Source: Flavobacterium proteolyticum (GTDB lineage: Bacteria; Bacteroidota; Bacteroidia; Flavobacteriales; Flavobacteriaceae). From it: a stretch of DNA of 64,000 bases. The stretch spans positions 496,001 to 560,000 of the forward strand of contig NZ_JADFTZ010000001.1 in NCBI RefSeq assembly GCF_015223105.1, written 5' to 3'. Below, one piece after another: positions 41,079 to 49,796 of this stretch (position 1 is its first letter; each line of letters begins with the position of its first letter). The position numbers and the translations under genes are program-made. The notes beneath the pieces were generated by a model. The model saw only the letters and a program-made list of their open reading frames with translations, was not told the origin of the DNA and searched no databases.

Positions 41079-44054
41079 TTATCCCACCAAATTAATAATC
41101 TTACCTGGAACGATAATCACTTTGTTTGGTGTTCTTCCTTGTAATTGATTTTGTGTTCTTTCATCTGCCATTACGATTTCTTCGATTTGGGCTGCCGTTA
41201 AATCTAAAGGCAATTTAATCGTGAAACGCATTTTTCCATTAAACGAAACTGGATATTCTTTTTCAGATTCTATTAAATATTTTTCTTCAAATTTTGGAAA
41301 ACCAACTGTTGCTACAGAACCTTCGTGACCTAAAGCGCTCCATAATTCTTCTGCGATATGAGGTGCATATGGCGAAACTAAAACCGCTAATGGTTCTAAA
41401 ATCGCTCGGTGATGGCATTTTTGTTGCGCCAACTCATTCACACAAATCATAAACTGTGAAACCGAAGTATTGAACGAGAAATTCTCAATATCTTCCGTAA
41501 CCTTTTTGATGGTTTTGTGTAGCGATTTGTACATATCTGCCGTTGGCTCATCATTCGTGATATTTAAACCATTATCATCAAAATACAAACGCCATAATTT
41601 TTTCAAGAAACCGTAAACTCCAGTAATTCCAGCTGTATTCCAAGGTTTTGCTTGCTCTAATGGTCCTAAGAACATTTCGTACAAACGCAACGTATCGGCA
41701 CCATATTCATTACAAATATCATCTGGATTTACTACGTTGTATTTCGATTTTGACATTTTTTCTACTTCACGACCTACAATGTATTTTCCATCTTCTAAAA
41801 TGAATTCTGCATCTTTATAATCAGAATATAATGGATGTGCTTTGAATTTTTCGATGTCTAATTCGTTAGTGATGTCGTTTATGCAAGATAAATCAACGTG
41901 AATAGGCGTAAAATGTCTCCAATCAGCTTCAAAGTTTTTTATATGTGAATGATATTCTCTTAGAGTTGTATTAATATTTTTTGCTTCTTCATTGACATCC
42001 GAAATAAACATTCTTTGTTTAATCGCATTATCTATAATATTTTTACTAACAAATACTACTTTACGAATCTGATTTTTCGAATCTGAAGCTAGACCATATT
42101 CCCATCTATAAACAAAAGCACTCATTCCCAAAATCATTCCTTGATTAATCAATTTCTTGAATGGTTCTTCTGTTGGAGCGAAACCTCTATCTTTTAAGAA
42201 TTTGTTCCAAAAACGAGAATATAATAAATGTCCGGTTGCGTGTTCGCTTCCACCTATGTATAAATCTACGTTTTCCCAATATTTTAATGCGTCTTCGCTA
42301 GCAAAATCATTTTCATTTTGAGCATCCATATAACGCATCCAATACCAAGACGAACCTGCCCAACCTGGCATGGTGTTCAATTCTAATGGAAAAACTTTCA
42401 CGTTATCAATCAAATCATTACTAACTACTACATTTTTCTCAGTATCCCAAGCCCAAACTGTTGCATTTCCTAATGGAGGTTGACCATCTTCTGTTGGTAA
42501 ATATTTTTCAACCTCTGGTAAAACAATTGGCAAGTGTTTTTTGTCAATCATTTGTGGCAAACCATTCACGTAATATACTGGAAATGGTTCACCCCAATAG
42601 CGTTGGCGAGAGAAAACCGCATCACGTAAACGGTAATTTACTTTTGCTTTTCCGGCTCCAATTTTTTCTAATGCTTCGATTACTTTTTTAGTTCCCGATT
42701 TGTAATCTAATCCGTTTAAAAAATCAGAATTTACTAATTCGAAACCGCCTTTTTCACCGTAAGCGGCTTCAGAAATATCTTGATTGAAAATATTTTTAAT
42801 TGCTGGCATTCCGTTTGTTCCTTTGAAGAAATTCGCGAAAGCATAATCACGCTCATCGCCACATGGAACTGCCATAACAGCTCCAGTTCCGTAACCTGCT
42901 AATACGTAATCTCCAATCCAAACCGGAATTGGTTCTTTCGTAAATGGATGTTCTGCATACGCTCCCGTGAAAACTCCTGAAATGGTTTTAACATCTGCCA
43001 TACGTTCTCTTTCAGAACGTTTTGCTGTAGCTTCAATGTAAGCATCAACCGATGTTTTTTGTTCTGGAGTAGTGATTTTAGCAACCAATTCGTGCTCAGG
43101 TGCTAACGTCATAAACGTTACTCCGAAAATGGTATCAGGACGCGTTGTAAATACTTCGATTACTGCATCATGATTTTTTACATTGAAAGTCACAGCAGCA
43201 CCAACTGATTTTCCAATCCAGTTTCTTTGTGATTCTTTGATGGATTCACTCCAATCGATAGTATCTAAACCTTGTAACAAACGCTCAGCATAAGCTGAAA
43301 TTCGCATCGACCATTGCGTCATTTTTTTACGGATTACAGGATGTCCGCCACGTTCTGAAACACCGTTTACGATTTCGTCATTAGCTAAAACCGTTCCTAA
43401 AGCTGGACACCAGTTTACTTCGGTCTCGGCTAAATAAGTTAATCTATATTGTAATAGTAGTTTTTGTTGTTCTTCTGAAGAAAACGCATTCCATTCAGCA
43501 GCAGAAAAGGGTGCGATGTTATCATCACAAACCGCATTTACATTCGCATTTCCGTTTTTCTCAAATTCTTGTATTAACGTGCAAATGCTTTCCGCTTTAT
43601 CCGTAGTTTTATTGTACCAAGATTCGAATAATTGGATGAAAATCCACTGTGTATGCTTGTAATAATCTGGATTTGAAGTACGAACTTCTCTGCTCCAATC
43701 AAACGAAAACCCGATTTTATCTAATTGTTCACGGTAGCGCGCAATATTCTCACGAGTGGTTTTTTCTGGATGTTGACCTGTTTGAATCGCATATTGTTCG
43801 GCTGGTAAACCAAATGAATCATATCCTTGTGGATGCAATACATTAAAACCTTGATGTCTTTTATAACGCGCCACAATATCCGAAGCAATGTAACCTAGCG
43901 GATGTCCCACGTGTAACCCAGCTCCAGAAGGATAAGGAAACATGTCTAATACATAGTATTTTGGTTTATCTGAATTGTTTTTAGCAGCAAAAGTTTGGTT
44001 TTCTGCCCAATATTGTTGCCATTTGGCTTCGATTTCGTTATGGAAGTACTTCAT
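41079..44054 (-). CDS. leuS: Leucyl-tRNA synthetase
   Basis: Class Ia synthetase charging tRNA-Leu, 991 residues. The HIGH-type motif is HVGH in FPYPSGAGLHVGHPLGY near 48. The CP1 editing domain includes FTTRPDTIFGVTFM near 305 and GYGTGAVMAVPCGDERD near 390. VEKMSKSKYNVVNP near 765 is the KMSKS motif. The C-terminal anticodon-binding domain ends in NKVIIVPGKIINLVG. An inserted region of about 110 residues (roughly 645-755) lies before KMSKS, where the leucine-specific domain is found, and is longer than in E. coli. The leader contains the CAGT element. Confidence 0.97.
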   Translation of the reverse strand: MKYFHNEIEAKWQQYWAENQTFAAKNNSDKPKYYVLDMFPYPSGAGLHVGHPLGYIASDIVARYKRHQGFNVLHPQGYDSFGLPAEQYAIQTGQHPEKTTRENIARYREQLDKIGFSFDWSREVRTSNPDYYKHTQWIFIQLFESWYNKTTDKAESICTLIQEFEKNGNANVNAVCDDNIAPFSAAEWNAFSSEEQQKLLLQYRLTYLAETEVNWCPALGTVLANDEIVNGVSERGGHPVIRKKMTQWSMRISAYAERLLQGLDTIDWSESIKESQRNWIGKSVGAAVTFNVKNHDAVIEVFTTRPDTIFGVTFMTLAPEHELVAKITTPEQKTSVDAYIEATAKRSERERMADVKTISGVFTGAYAEHPFTKEPIPVWIGDYVLAGYGTGAVMAVPCGDERDYAFANFFKGTNGMPAIKNIFNQDISEAAYGEKGGFELVNSDFLNGLDYKSGTKKVIEALEKIGAGKAKVNYRLRDAVFSRQRYWGEPFPVYYVNGLPQMIDKKHLPIVLPEVEKYLPTEDGQPPLGNATVWAWDTEKNVVVSNDLIDNVKVFPLELNTMPGWAGSSWYWMRYMDAQNENDFASEDALKYWENVDLYIGGSEHATGHLLYSRFWNKFLKDRGFAPTEEPFKKLINQGMILGMSAFVYRWEYGLASDSKNQIRKVVFVSKNIIDNAIKQRMFISDVNEEAKNINTTLREYHSHIKNFEADWRHFTPIHVDLSCINDITNELDIEKFKAHPLYSDYKDAEFILEDGKYIVGREVEKMSKSKYNVVNPDDICNEYGADTLRLYEMFLGPLEQAKPWNTAGITGVYGFLKKLWRLYFDDNGLNITNDEPTADMYKSLHKTIKKVTEDIENFSFNTSVSQFMICVNELAQQKCHHRAILEPLAVLVSPYAPHIAEELWSALGHEGSVATVGFPKFEEKYLIESEKEYPVSFNGKMRFTIKLPLDLTAAQIEEIVMADERTQNQLQGRTPNKVIIVPGKIINLVG

Positions 44055-44060
44055 TATTTT

Positions 44061-44138
44061 AGTTTTCAGTCTCAGTTTTCAGTCTCAGTTTTTAGCCTCA
44101 ATTTGAACAACTGATGACTGCGACTGTGACTGACCACT
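44061..44138. repeat. CAGT-rich palindromic intergenic element, copy 2
   Basis: The left side (44061-44090) has AGTTTTCAGTCTC units. The right arm (44110-44138) has the inverted ACTGATGACTG and CGACTGTGACTGA units. It ends 7 nt before the leuS ATG and lies inside the predicted transcript. The segment nearest the start differs from the copy before nfu at about one position in 25. Confidence 0.8.
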
Positions 44139-44151
44139 ATTTTTTTCGGTG

Positions 44152-44159
44152 CAAAAATA
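44152..44159 (-). promoter_or_regulatory. -7 promoter element of leuS
   Basis: TATTTTTG then CACCG on the minus strand. Transcription would begin near 44147, giving a leader of about 93 nt that contains the whole palindromic element. Confidence 0.6.
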
Positions 44160-44247
44160 CATTTTATAATACTAAAGTTAAAACTTTGTTGTTATATTCT
44201 ATGTAAACAAAATTTCTTTACTATTTTTACGGCTTAAATAGAATTAT

Positions 44248-45123
44248 ATGGCATCATCTTTTGAAAATTACAACAAACGACGTTTGATTTCATCCTACTT
44301 TTCGGTAGTATTGAGTATCTTTTTAGTATTGTTCCTTTTAGGAGCTTTAGGACTTTTTGTAATTAATTCGAAAAAGATAACTAACGATTTTAAAGAAAAT
44401 ATCCCAATGACTGTTTTCTTTGATAACGATGCAAATGATTCTATCATCAGTGCTTTTGATACTGAAATGAAAAATGCAAAATTCATCAAAGAGTATGCTT
44501 TTGTTCACAAGGATAGTGCGGCTAAAAACAATGTAGATATCGTAGGGAAAGATTTTATGGAGTTTTTAGGATTCAATCCGCTTCAAAATTCATTTGATAT
44601 TCACTTAAAAGGAGATTACGTTAATGCCGATAGTATCAAGAAAATTGAACGTAACATTCGTAAAAACGAAATGGTTTCGGAAATTATCTACGATAAAGAA
44701 TTGGTAGATATGGTAAACGAAAACGTAACAAAAATCACATTTTGGATTTTAATCATCAGCGGAATTTTAACGGTTGTGGCGATGTTGTTAATCAATAGCT
44801 CAATGCGATTATCGATTTACTCACACCGATTCACTATTAAAACAATGCAAATGGTGGGAGCGACAAAATCGTTCATTAGAAAACCGTTTATTTGGAGAAG
44901 CATTAAATTAGGATTAATTGGTTCTGGATTAGCCATCATCGGAATTATCGCTTTAGCTATTTATGTAGATGGTATATTCCCAAGTTTAGGCATTGCAAAA
45001 GATTACGTTTCGCTTGGTATTGTAATTACTGGTGTTTTAGGAATTGGAATTCTAATTACTTGGATTAGTACCTTTTTTGCTACACAACGTTTCTTGAATT
45101 TAAAAACAGACGATCTTTATTAG
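44248..45123 (+). CDS. ftsX: Cell division protein FtsX (ABC-type permease)
   Basis: A 291-residue four-helix membrane protein. TM1 is about 18-40, the extracellular domain about 45-160, and TM2-4 lie in the last 130 residues, with the FtsX landmarks MVGATKSFIRKPFIWRSIKLGLIGSG near 208. It pairs with the ATPase FtsE to activate peptidoglycan hydrolases during division; ftsE is not in this window, as is normal for Bacteroidota. It starts the ftsX-DUF3098-uppP-truB-YiiX row. Confidence 0.93.
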   Translation: MASSFENYNKRRLISSYFSVVLSIFLVLFLLGALGLFVINSKKITNDFKENIPMTVFFDNDANDSIISAFDTEMKNAKFIKEYAFVHKDSAAKNNVDIVGKDFMEFLGFNPLQNSFDIHLKGDYVNADSIKKIERNIRKNEMVSEIIYDKELVDMVNENVTKITFWILIISGILTVVAMLLINSSMRLSIYSHRFTIKTMQMVGATKSFIRKPFIWRSIKLGLIGSGLAIIGIIALAIYVDGIFPSLGIAKDYVSLGIVITGVLGIGILITWISTFFATQRFLNLKTDDLY

Positions 45124-45154
45124 TATTCAGTGTTCAGTTTACAGTGTTCAGTGG
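45124..45154 (+). repeat. Direct CAGTGTT-type repeat after ftsX
   Basis: TATTCAGTGTTCAGTTTACA followed by GTGTTCAGTGG: four CAGT units with 7-8 nt spacing directly after the ftsX stop. It has the same vocabulary as the palindromic elements at 9320 and 44061 but no inverted arm. Confidence 0.55.
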
Positions 45155-45171
45155 ATTTAAAAAACATAAAA

Positions 45172-45411
45172 ATGGAAAATAATAACAAACCAGAATTTCT
45201 TTTTGACAAGATAAACTATAAAATTCTTTTAGTTGGATTAGCCGTTATTGCTCTTGGATTTATTTTAATGAGTGGTGGCGGAAGCGACGATCCAAATGTA
45301 TTCAATGGTGAAGAATTATTTAGTTTTAGAAGAATTCGTTTAGCTCCAACCGTAGTTTTAATTGGATTTGGAATTACAATTTATTCGATTTTAAAAAATC
45401 CGAAGAAGTAA
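45172..45411 (+). CDS. DUF3098 small membrane protein
   Basis: A 79-residue protein with two transmembrane helices (about 18-37 and 56-74) and the DUF3098 pattern INYKILLVGLAVIALGFILMSGGGSDDPNVFN (key part LGFILMSGG). Function unknown; its conserved place between ftsX and uppP suggests envelope biogenesis. ATG 45172 is used; an upstream in-frame start at 45130 would translate the CAGT repeat. It ends 6 nt before uppP. Confidence 0.9.
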   Translation: MENNNKPEFLFDKINYKILLVGLAVIALGFILMSGGGSDDPNVFNGEELFSFRRIRLAPTVVLIGFGITIYSILKNPKK

Positions 45412-45417
45412 TACTTT

Positions 45418-46227
45418 ATGGATATTTTTCAAGCTATTATCATTGCCATTATTGAAGGTCTAACGGAATATTTACCCGTTTCTTCAACGGGACACATGAT
45501 TTTTACGAGTTCTTATTTTGGAATTGAAAAAGAGGAATTCACCAAACTGTTTCAAGTTTCTATTCAATTTGGGGCTATTTTGGCAGTCGTAGTTTTGTAT
45601 TGGAAGAAGTTTTTCGATTTCTCGAAATTTCAATTCTTTATTAAATTAGCTTTTGCCGTTATTCCAGCCTTAATCTTAGGAAAGTTATTTGACGATAAAA
45701 TTGAAGCGGTTTTAGAACACCCAACACCAATTGCAATTGTACTTATCATTGGTGGAATCATTTTATTATTTGTTGATAGATTTTTTAAGAATCCTACTAT
45801 TTTTAAAGAAGAAGATATTACCATAAAAAAAGCGGTAACTATTGGTTTTTGGCAATGTTTAGCTATGATGCCAGGCACGAGCCGAAGTGCGGCAAGTATC
45901 ATTGGCGGTATGCAACAAGGATTAACACGACAAGCTGCAGCCGAATTTTCATTCTTTTTAGCAGTACCAACTATGCTAGCTGTTACTTGTTATTCTATCT
46001 TTTTAAAATCGTATGAAGCAAGTGGTTTAAAAGGGTACGAATTGATTTTAAAAACACCCGAAAATACAAAAATGTTTATTGTCGGAAATGTTGTGGCTTT
46101 TATTGTAGCGGTTTTAGCTATCAAGTTTTTTATTGAAATCATCAAAAAATACGGTTTCAAACCGTGGGGTTGGTATAGAATTGTAGCTGGAATTCTATTA
46201 TTAGCGTACTTTAATTTATACAAATAA
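45418..46227 (+). CDS. uppP: Undecaprenyl-diphosphatase
   Basis: A 269-residue multi-pass membrane phosphatase that recycles undecaprenyl pyrophosphate for peptidoglycan synthesis. It has the two signatures EGLTEYLPVSSTGHM near 14 and PGTSRSAASIIGGM near 158, plus eight hydrophobic segments. Length is typical of BacA/UppP. It overlaps truB by one base (TAATG). Confidence 0.96.
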   Translation: MDIFQAIIIAIIEGLTEYLPVSSTGHMIFTSSYFGIEKEEFTKLFQVSIQFGAILAVVVLYWKKFFDFSKFQFFIKLAFAVIPALILGKLFDDKIEAVLEHPTPIAIVLIIGGIILLFVDRFFKNPTIFKEEDITIKKAVTIGFWQCLAMMPGTSRSAASIIGGMQQGLTRQAAAEFSFFLAVPTMLAVTCYSIFLKSYEASGLKGYELILKTPENTKMFIVGNVVAFIVAVLAIKFFIEIIKKYGFKPWGWYRIVAGILLLAYFNLYK

Positions 46228-46925
46228 TGAGTGCCGAAGAATTTTTAGCAGGAAAAGTACTTTTAATCGACAAACCTTTGACTTGGTCTTCTTTTCAAGC
46301 GGTGAATAAATTGAAATACATTTTAAAACGCAAATACGATTTACCAAAGAAATTCAAAATTGGGCACGCTGGAACTTTAGATCCTTTAGCTTCGGGATTA
46401 TTGATAATTTGCACGGGGAAATTCACAAAGAAAATTACCGAAATTCAAGCACAAGAAAAAGAATATACGGGAACAATCTTTGTTGGTGCTACAACACCAT
46501 CTTATGATTTAGAAACCGAAATTGACGCAACTTTTCCAACCAAACATATTACCGAAGAATTGATTTTGGAAACCACTAAACAATTCATTGGTGAAATCGA
46601 CCAAAAACCACCTGTTTTTTCCGCTATTAAAAAAGACGGAAAACGTTTGTACGAACACGCACGCGCTGGTGAAGAAGTTGAAATTCAATCAAGAAAAACT
46701 ACGATTTACGAATTTGAAATCACAAGAATTGCATTACCTGAAATCGATTTTAGAGTAAAATGCAGTAAAGGAACTTACATTCGTTCTTTAGCATATGACT
46801 TTGGTTTAGCATTAAAATCAGGCGGACATTTAACAGCACTTCGTCGTACAAAAATTGGTGATTATGATGTTAAAAATGCTATTTCTCCTGAAGATTTTGA
46901 AAAACAAATAAAAGATGAAATTTAG
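46227..46925 (+). CDS. truB: tRNA pseudouridine(55) synthase
   Basis: Makes pseudouridine 55 in the T-loop of tRNAs. The 232 residues have IDKPLTWSSFQAVNKLK near the N-terminus and the catalytic Asp in GHAGTLDPLASGLLIICTG near 50; YEHARAGEEVE and KCSKGTYIRSLAYDFG follow. The C-terminal PUA-like extension is short, as in this phylum. It overlaps uppP by 1 nt and the next gene by 11 nt, so the cluster is translationally coupled. Confidence 0.95.
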   Translation: MSAEEFLAGKVLLIDKPLTWSSFQAVNKLKYILKRKYDLPKKFKIGHAGTLDPLASGLLIICTGKFTKKITEIQAQEKEYTGTIFVGATTPSYDLETEIDATFPTKHITEELILETTKQFIGEIDQKPPVFSAIKKDGKRLYEHARAGEEVEIQSRKTTIYEFEITRIALPEIDFRVKCSKGTYIRSLAYDFGLALKSGGHLTALRRTKIGDYDVKNAISPEDFEKQIKDEI

Positions 46926-47535
46926 ACTTTCGATTCTTCTAATTATAATTTCCCTTTTTGGTTTCTCACAAAACGTAAAACTAAAAACAGGTGATTTATT
47001 ATTTCAATCTATGAATTGCGGTCCACTTTGCGAAGCCATTAACGAAGTTACCGAAGGTTATCAAGGGAAAGATTTTAGTCATTTAGGAATGGTTTACATC
47101 AAAAATGATTCTATTTTCGTGATTGAAGCCGCTGGAAAAGCAGTAAAAGTAACGCCATACGAAACCTTCAAAACCTACACAAAAGAAGAAATGTTCGTTG
47201 GAAGATTAAAAAGAAAATACCGAAAATATATTCCAAAAGCTGTTGCTTTTTCATTGCAACAAGTTGGAGTTCCTTACGATGACGAATATTTGTACAACAA
47301 CGGAAAATATTATTGTTCAGAATTAATTTATGATGCTTTTTTATTCGCATACAAAAAACCTCTATTTGATTTATTTCCGATGACTTTTAAATCTCCTAAA
47401 TCGAATGAGTATTTTGAAGTTTGGGCAGACTATTATGAAAAACTAAAAATGGAAATCCCTGAAGGTCAACTAGGCTGTAACCCTGGCGGAATTTCCACTT
47501 CTGATAAGTTAAAAATTATTGGAACTTTACGCTAA
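46915..47535 (+). CDS. YiiX/YebB-like NlpC/P60-superfamily cysteine hydrolase
   Basis: A 206-residue exported protein: signal peptide about 1-18 (ending FSQ), then a permuted papain-like fold. The catalytic His is in FSHLGMVYI near 58, the Cys in YYCSELIYDAFL near 140, and an NEVTEGYQG segment precedes the His. YiiX-type enzymes may cleave peptidoglycan peptides or lipid amides, and the target is unknown. Its start lies within the end of truB. The 3' end overlaps the convergent thioredoxin-like gene by 9 bp. Confidence 0.85.
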   Translation: MKFRLSILLIIISLFGFSQNVKLKTGDLLFQSMNCGPLCEAINEVTEGYQGKDFSHLGMVYIKNDSIFVIEAAGKAVKVTPYETFKTYTKEEMFVGRLKRKYRKYIPKAVAFSLQQVGVPYDDEYLYNNGKYYCSELIYDAFLFAYKKPLFDLFPMTFKSPKSNEYFEVWADYYEKLKMEIPEGQLGCNPGGISTSDKLKIIGTLR

Positions 47536-48132
47536 GATATTTTCATGCATTTCCACGATTTCGTTCTGAATCGAAATTCCTTTATCGTGTAAATACCATT
47601 TTTGCAATTCAATTTTAGCCGTTTCATCTACTACACCATGAGCAGCTTTGTAATCCAAAATAAGTTGTTTTGCTCCTGCTGGTCTTGGGCCCCAATCAGC
47701 AATTACTTCTAAAGTTTCAGCATCTAAAAGGATTAATTTTGGAATTGCTTTTCCGCCATTGGTTAAAAAATGTTGCATTAATGCATCGTTGTCATCACGC
47801 AACGCAATTTTTAATTCTACTCTATCTGTTACTTCAGCCATTTTGTGGATTACAGGAACAATTTGTGCTGCATCACCACACCAACCTTCACTTAAAACTA
47901 ACCAAATGTACTTTTTGTCTAGGTTTTGCAATTTATTTTTCACTTCATCAGTAACCTCGATGGTTTTTTCTAAACGATTCATTCGGGTTTCGTTTAATTC
48001 TGAATATTTCAACAAATCTTCTGATTGCGTATGACCCGTAGATTTTCCTTCAGCAATTAAACTTGTTACTTTTTTTCGGTAATCAGCATAAGAAAAACTA
48101 TTTTCTAGTGCTTGTTTTATAGTATTTATCAT
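47527..48132 (-). CDS. Thioredoxin-fold protein with WCGDA motif
   Basis: A 201-residue cytoplasmic thioredoxin-family protein. The active-site segment is SEGWCGDAAQ at 81-90: the first Cys (85) is present, but the second Cys of CxxC is replaced by Ala88. cis-Pro appears in GKAIPKLILLD near 132. This WCGDA type is a recurrent subfamily in Bacteroidota and Firmicutes, and a classical disulfide exchange is unlikely. I start at ATG 48132 (MINTIKQ); an open extension to 48312 lies antisense to the patatin gene and is not conserved-looking. Confidence 0.88.
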   Translation of the reverse strand: MINTIKQALENSFSYADYRKKVTSLIAEGKSTGHTQSEDLLKYSELNETRMNRLEKTIEVTDEVKNKLQNLDKKYIWLVLSEGWCGDAAQIVPVIHKMAEVTDRVELKIALRDDNDALMQHFLTNGGKAIPKLILLDAETLEVIADWGPRPAGAKQLILDYKAAHGVVDETAKIELQKWYLHDKGISIQNEIVEMHENILA

Positions 48133-48162
48133 CTTCTTAACTTTATTTGGCAAATTTAATTC

Positions 48163-48170
48163 TATTTTTG
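48163..48170 (+). promoter_or_regulatory. -7 promoter element of the patatin gene
   Basis: TATTTTTG, 18 nt before the first ATG at 48188. Confidence 0.55.
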
Positions 48171-48187
48171 ATATTAATATGTAAGAA

Positions 48188-48976
48188 ATGTTACACATGG
48201 AAAATGCGTCAAAATCTATCGGAATTGTATTGTCTGGTGGCGGATCTAAAGGAATTGCCCATGCAGGTGCTTTACAATTTTTAACAGAGCAAGGCCTGCA
48301 ACCTTCTTGCATCGCAGGAACAAGTGCTGGTGCAATCGTCGGTGGTTTGTATGCTTTTGGGAAAACGCCTGAAGAAATTCTAGAATTTTTTAAATCGATT
48401 TACTTTTTTCATTGGAAACATTTTACCTTCAAAAAAGCAGGATTGATTGATTCGGAATCCTTCAAAAGTTATTTTGCAGAAATTTTAGGTGATGTCACCA
48501 TTGGTGATTTAAAAATTCCAGCTTACATCACCGCTACTGATTTGGTTAAAGGAAAACTGAAAATTTTTAATTCCGAAACAAAACTTATTGATGCTATTTT
48601 AGCTTCATCCTCTTTTCCAGGAATGTTATCACCATATGAAATCAATAAGAAATTATATAGCGATGGTGGTATTTTAAATCATTTTCCAACGGATATTTTA
48701 CAGGGAAGATGTGATTATTTGATCGGTGTTTATGTTAGTCCGATTCAAAATATCGAATCTAAAGATTTAAAATCGATTAAATCAGTTACAAGTAGAGCCT
48801 TCGATTTATTATATGCTAATTATAATTATCAGAAGTTTAATTTATGCGATTGGGTTATTGAGCCTAAGGAATTGGCTAATTTTAGTACATTTGAAACCAG
48901 TAAAACTAAAATGGATGCCATTTTTGAGATTGGATACAACGAGGCTAAAAAATCATTTCAAAATTTAGACATATAA
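48188..48976 (+). CDS. Patatin-like phospholipase
   Basis: A 262-residue lipid acyl hydrolase with a Ser-Asp dyad. The oxyanion loop is [11 protein letters not shown] near 18, the nucleophile Ser46 in GTSAG, and the catalytic Asp in [10 protein letters not shown] near 159. No signal peptide, so it probably acts in the cytoplasm on membrane lipids. The start could be ATG 48188 or ATG 48197 (three codons later); sequence cannot decide. Monocistronic, upstream of pyrH. Confidence 0.92.
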   Translation: MLHMENASKSIGIVLSGGGSKGIAHAGALQFLTEQGLQPSCIAGTSAGAIVGGLYAFGKTPEEILEFFKSIYFFHWKHFTFKKAGLIDSESFKSYFAEILGDVTIGDLKIPAYITATDLVKGKLKIFNSETKLIDAILASSSFPGMLSPYEINKKLYSDGGILNHFPTDILQGRCDYLIGVYVSPIQNIESKDLKSIKSVTSRAFDLLYANYNYQKFNLCDWVIEPKELANFSTFETSKTKMDAIFEIGYNEAKKSFQNLDI

Positions 48977-49013
48977 ATGTAAAAACATTTTTTTCTAAAA
49001 AAAGCTATTTAAC

Positions 49014-49021
49014 TATATTTG
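49014..49021 (+). promoter_or_regulatory. -7 promoter element of pyrH-frr
   Basis: TATATTTG followed by GCACC... at 49014-49021 (GCACC starts with its final G), 23 nt before the pyrH start. Confidence 0.65.
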
Positions 49022-49044
49022 CACCACAAATAATACAACACACG

Positions 49045-49752
49045 ATGAAGTACAAAAGAATTCTTCTAAAATTAAGCGGTGAAGCTTTAATGGGTGATAG
49101 ACAATATGGAATTGACCCACAACGCTTAGCTGAGTATGCTGCCGAAATAAAACAAATTCACGATAAAGGTGTAGAAATTGCAATCGTTATTGGTGGTGGA
49201 AACATTTTTAGAGGTGTAGCTGGTGCAAGTAACGGAATGGACAGAGTACAAGGTGATTACATGGGAATGTTGGCAACAGTTATTAACGGGATGGCGCTAC
49301 AAGGTGCTTTAGAAGAAGCTGGAATGCAAACGCGTTTACAAACCGCTTTGAAAATTGAGGCTATTGCTGAACCTTATATCAAAAGAAGAGCTACTCGCCA
49401 TTTAGAAAAAGGAAGAATTGTAATTTTTGGTGCTGGAACTGGAAATCCGTACTTTACAACAGATACAGCAGCAGTTTTAAGAGGAATTGAAGTAGGTGCT
49501 GATGTAATTTTAAAAGGAACTCGTGTTGATGGTGTTTACACTTCAGACCCAGAAAAAAATGCAGATGCAGTTAAATTCGACTTTATTTCGTTTGAAGATG
49601 TATTAGCAAAAGGATTAAATGTAATGGATACCACTGCTTTTACATTAAGTCAAGAAAATAAATTACCTATTATTGTGTTTGACATGAATAAAGATGGTAA
49701 CTTGTTAAAAGTTTGCGAAGGTGAAACTATCGGAACAACAGTAACAATATAA
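49045..49752 (+). CDS. pyrH: UMP kinase
   Basis: Phosphorylates UMP to UDP; bacterial-type kinase of the amino acid kinase fold, 235 residues. [15 protein letters not shown] at the N-terminus, [10 protein letters not shown] near 51, [21 protein letters not shown] near 68 and [13 protein letters not shown] near 131 are present. It is followed by frr after 44 nt, a pairing conserved across bacteria. The intergenic gap holds AGTAC-type repeats. Confidence 0.97.
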   Translation: MKYKRILLKLSGEALMGDRQYGIDPQRLAEYAAEIKQIHDKGVEIAIVIGGGNIFRGVAGASNGMDRVQGDYMGMLATVINGMALQGALEEAGMQTRLQTALKIEAIAEPYIKRRATRHLEKGRIVIFGAGTGNPYFTTDTAAVLRGIEVGADVILKGTRVDGVYTSDPEKNADAVKFDFISFEDVLAKGLNVMDTTAFTLSQENKLPIIVFDMNKDGNLLKVCEGETIGTTVTI

Positions 49753-49785
49753 GTACAAAGTACAAAATTAGAAGTACGAAGTAAA
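49753..49785 (+). repeat. AGTAC-type short repeat between pyrH and frr
   Basis: GTACAAAGTACAAAATTAGA then AGTACGAAGTAAAAA: four AGTA(C) units at 7-12 nt spacing filling most of the pyrH-frr gap. Confidence 0.5.
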
Positions 49786-49796
49786 AATTTAGAGAT

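Noticed and set aside
48133..48312. 60-residue N-terminal extension of the thioredoxin-like protein
   Set aside because: It is antisense to the patatin start and its promoter, has no thioredoxin-like features, and ATG 48132 matches the expected N-terminus.
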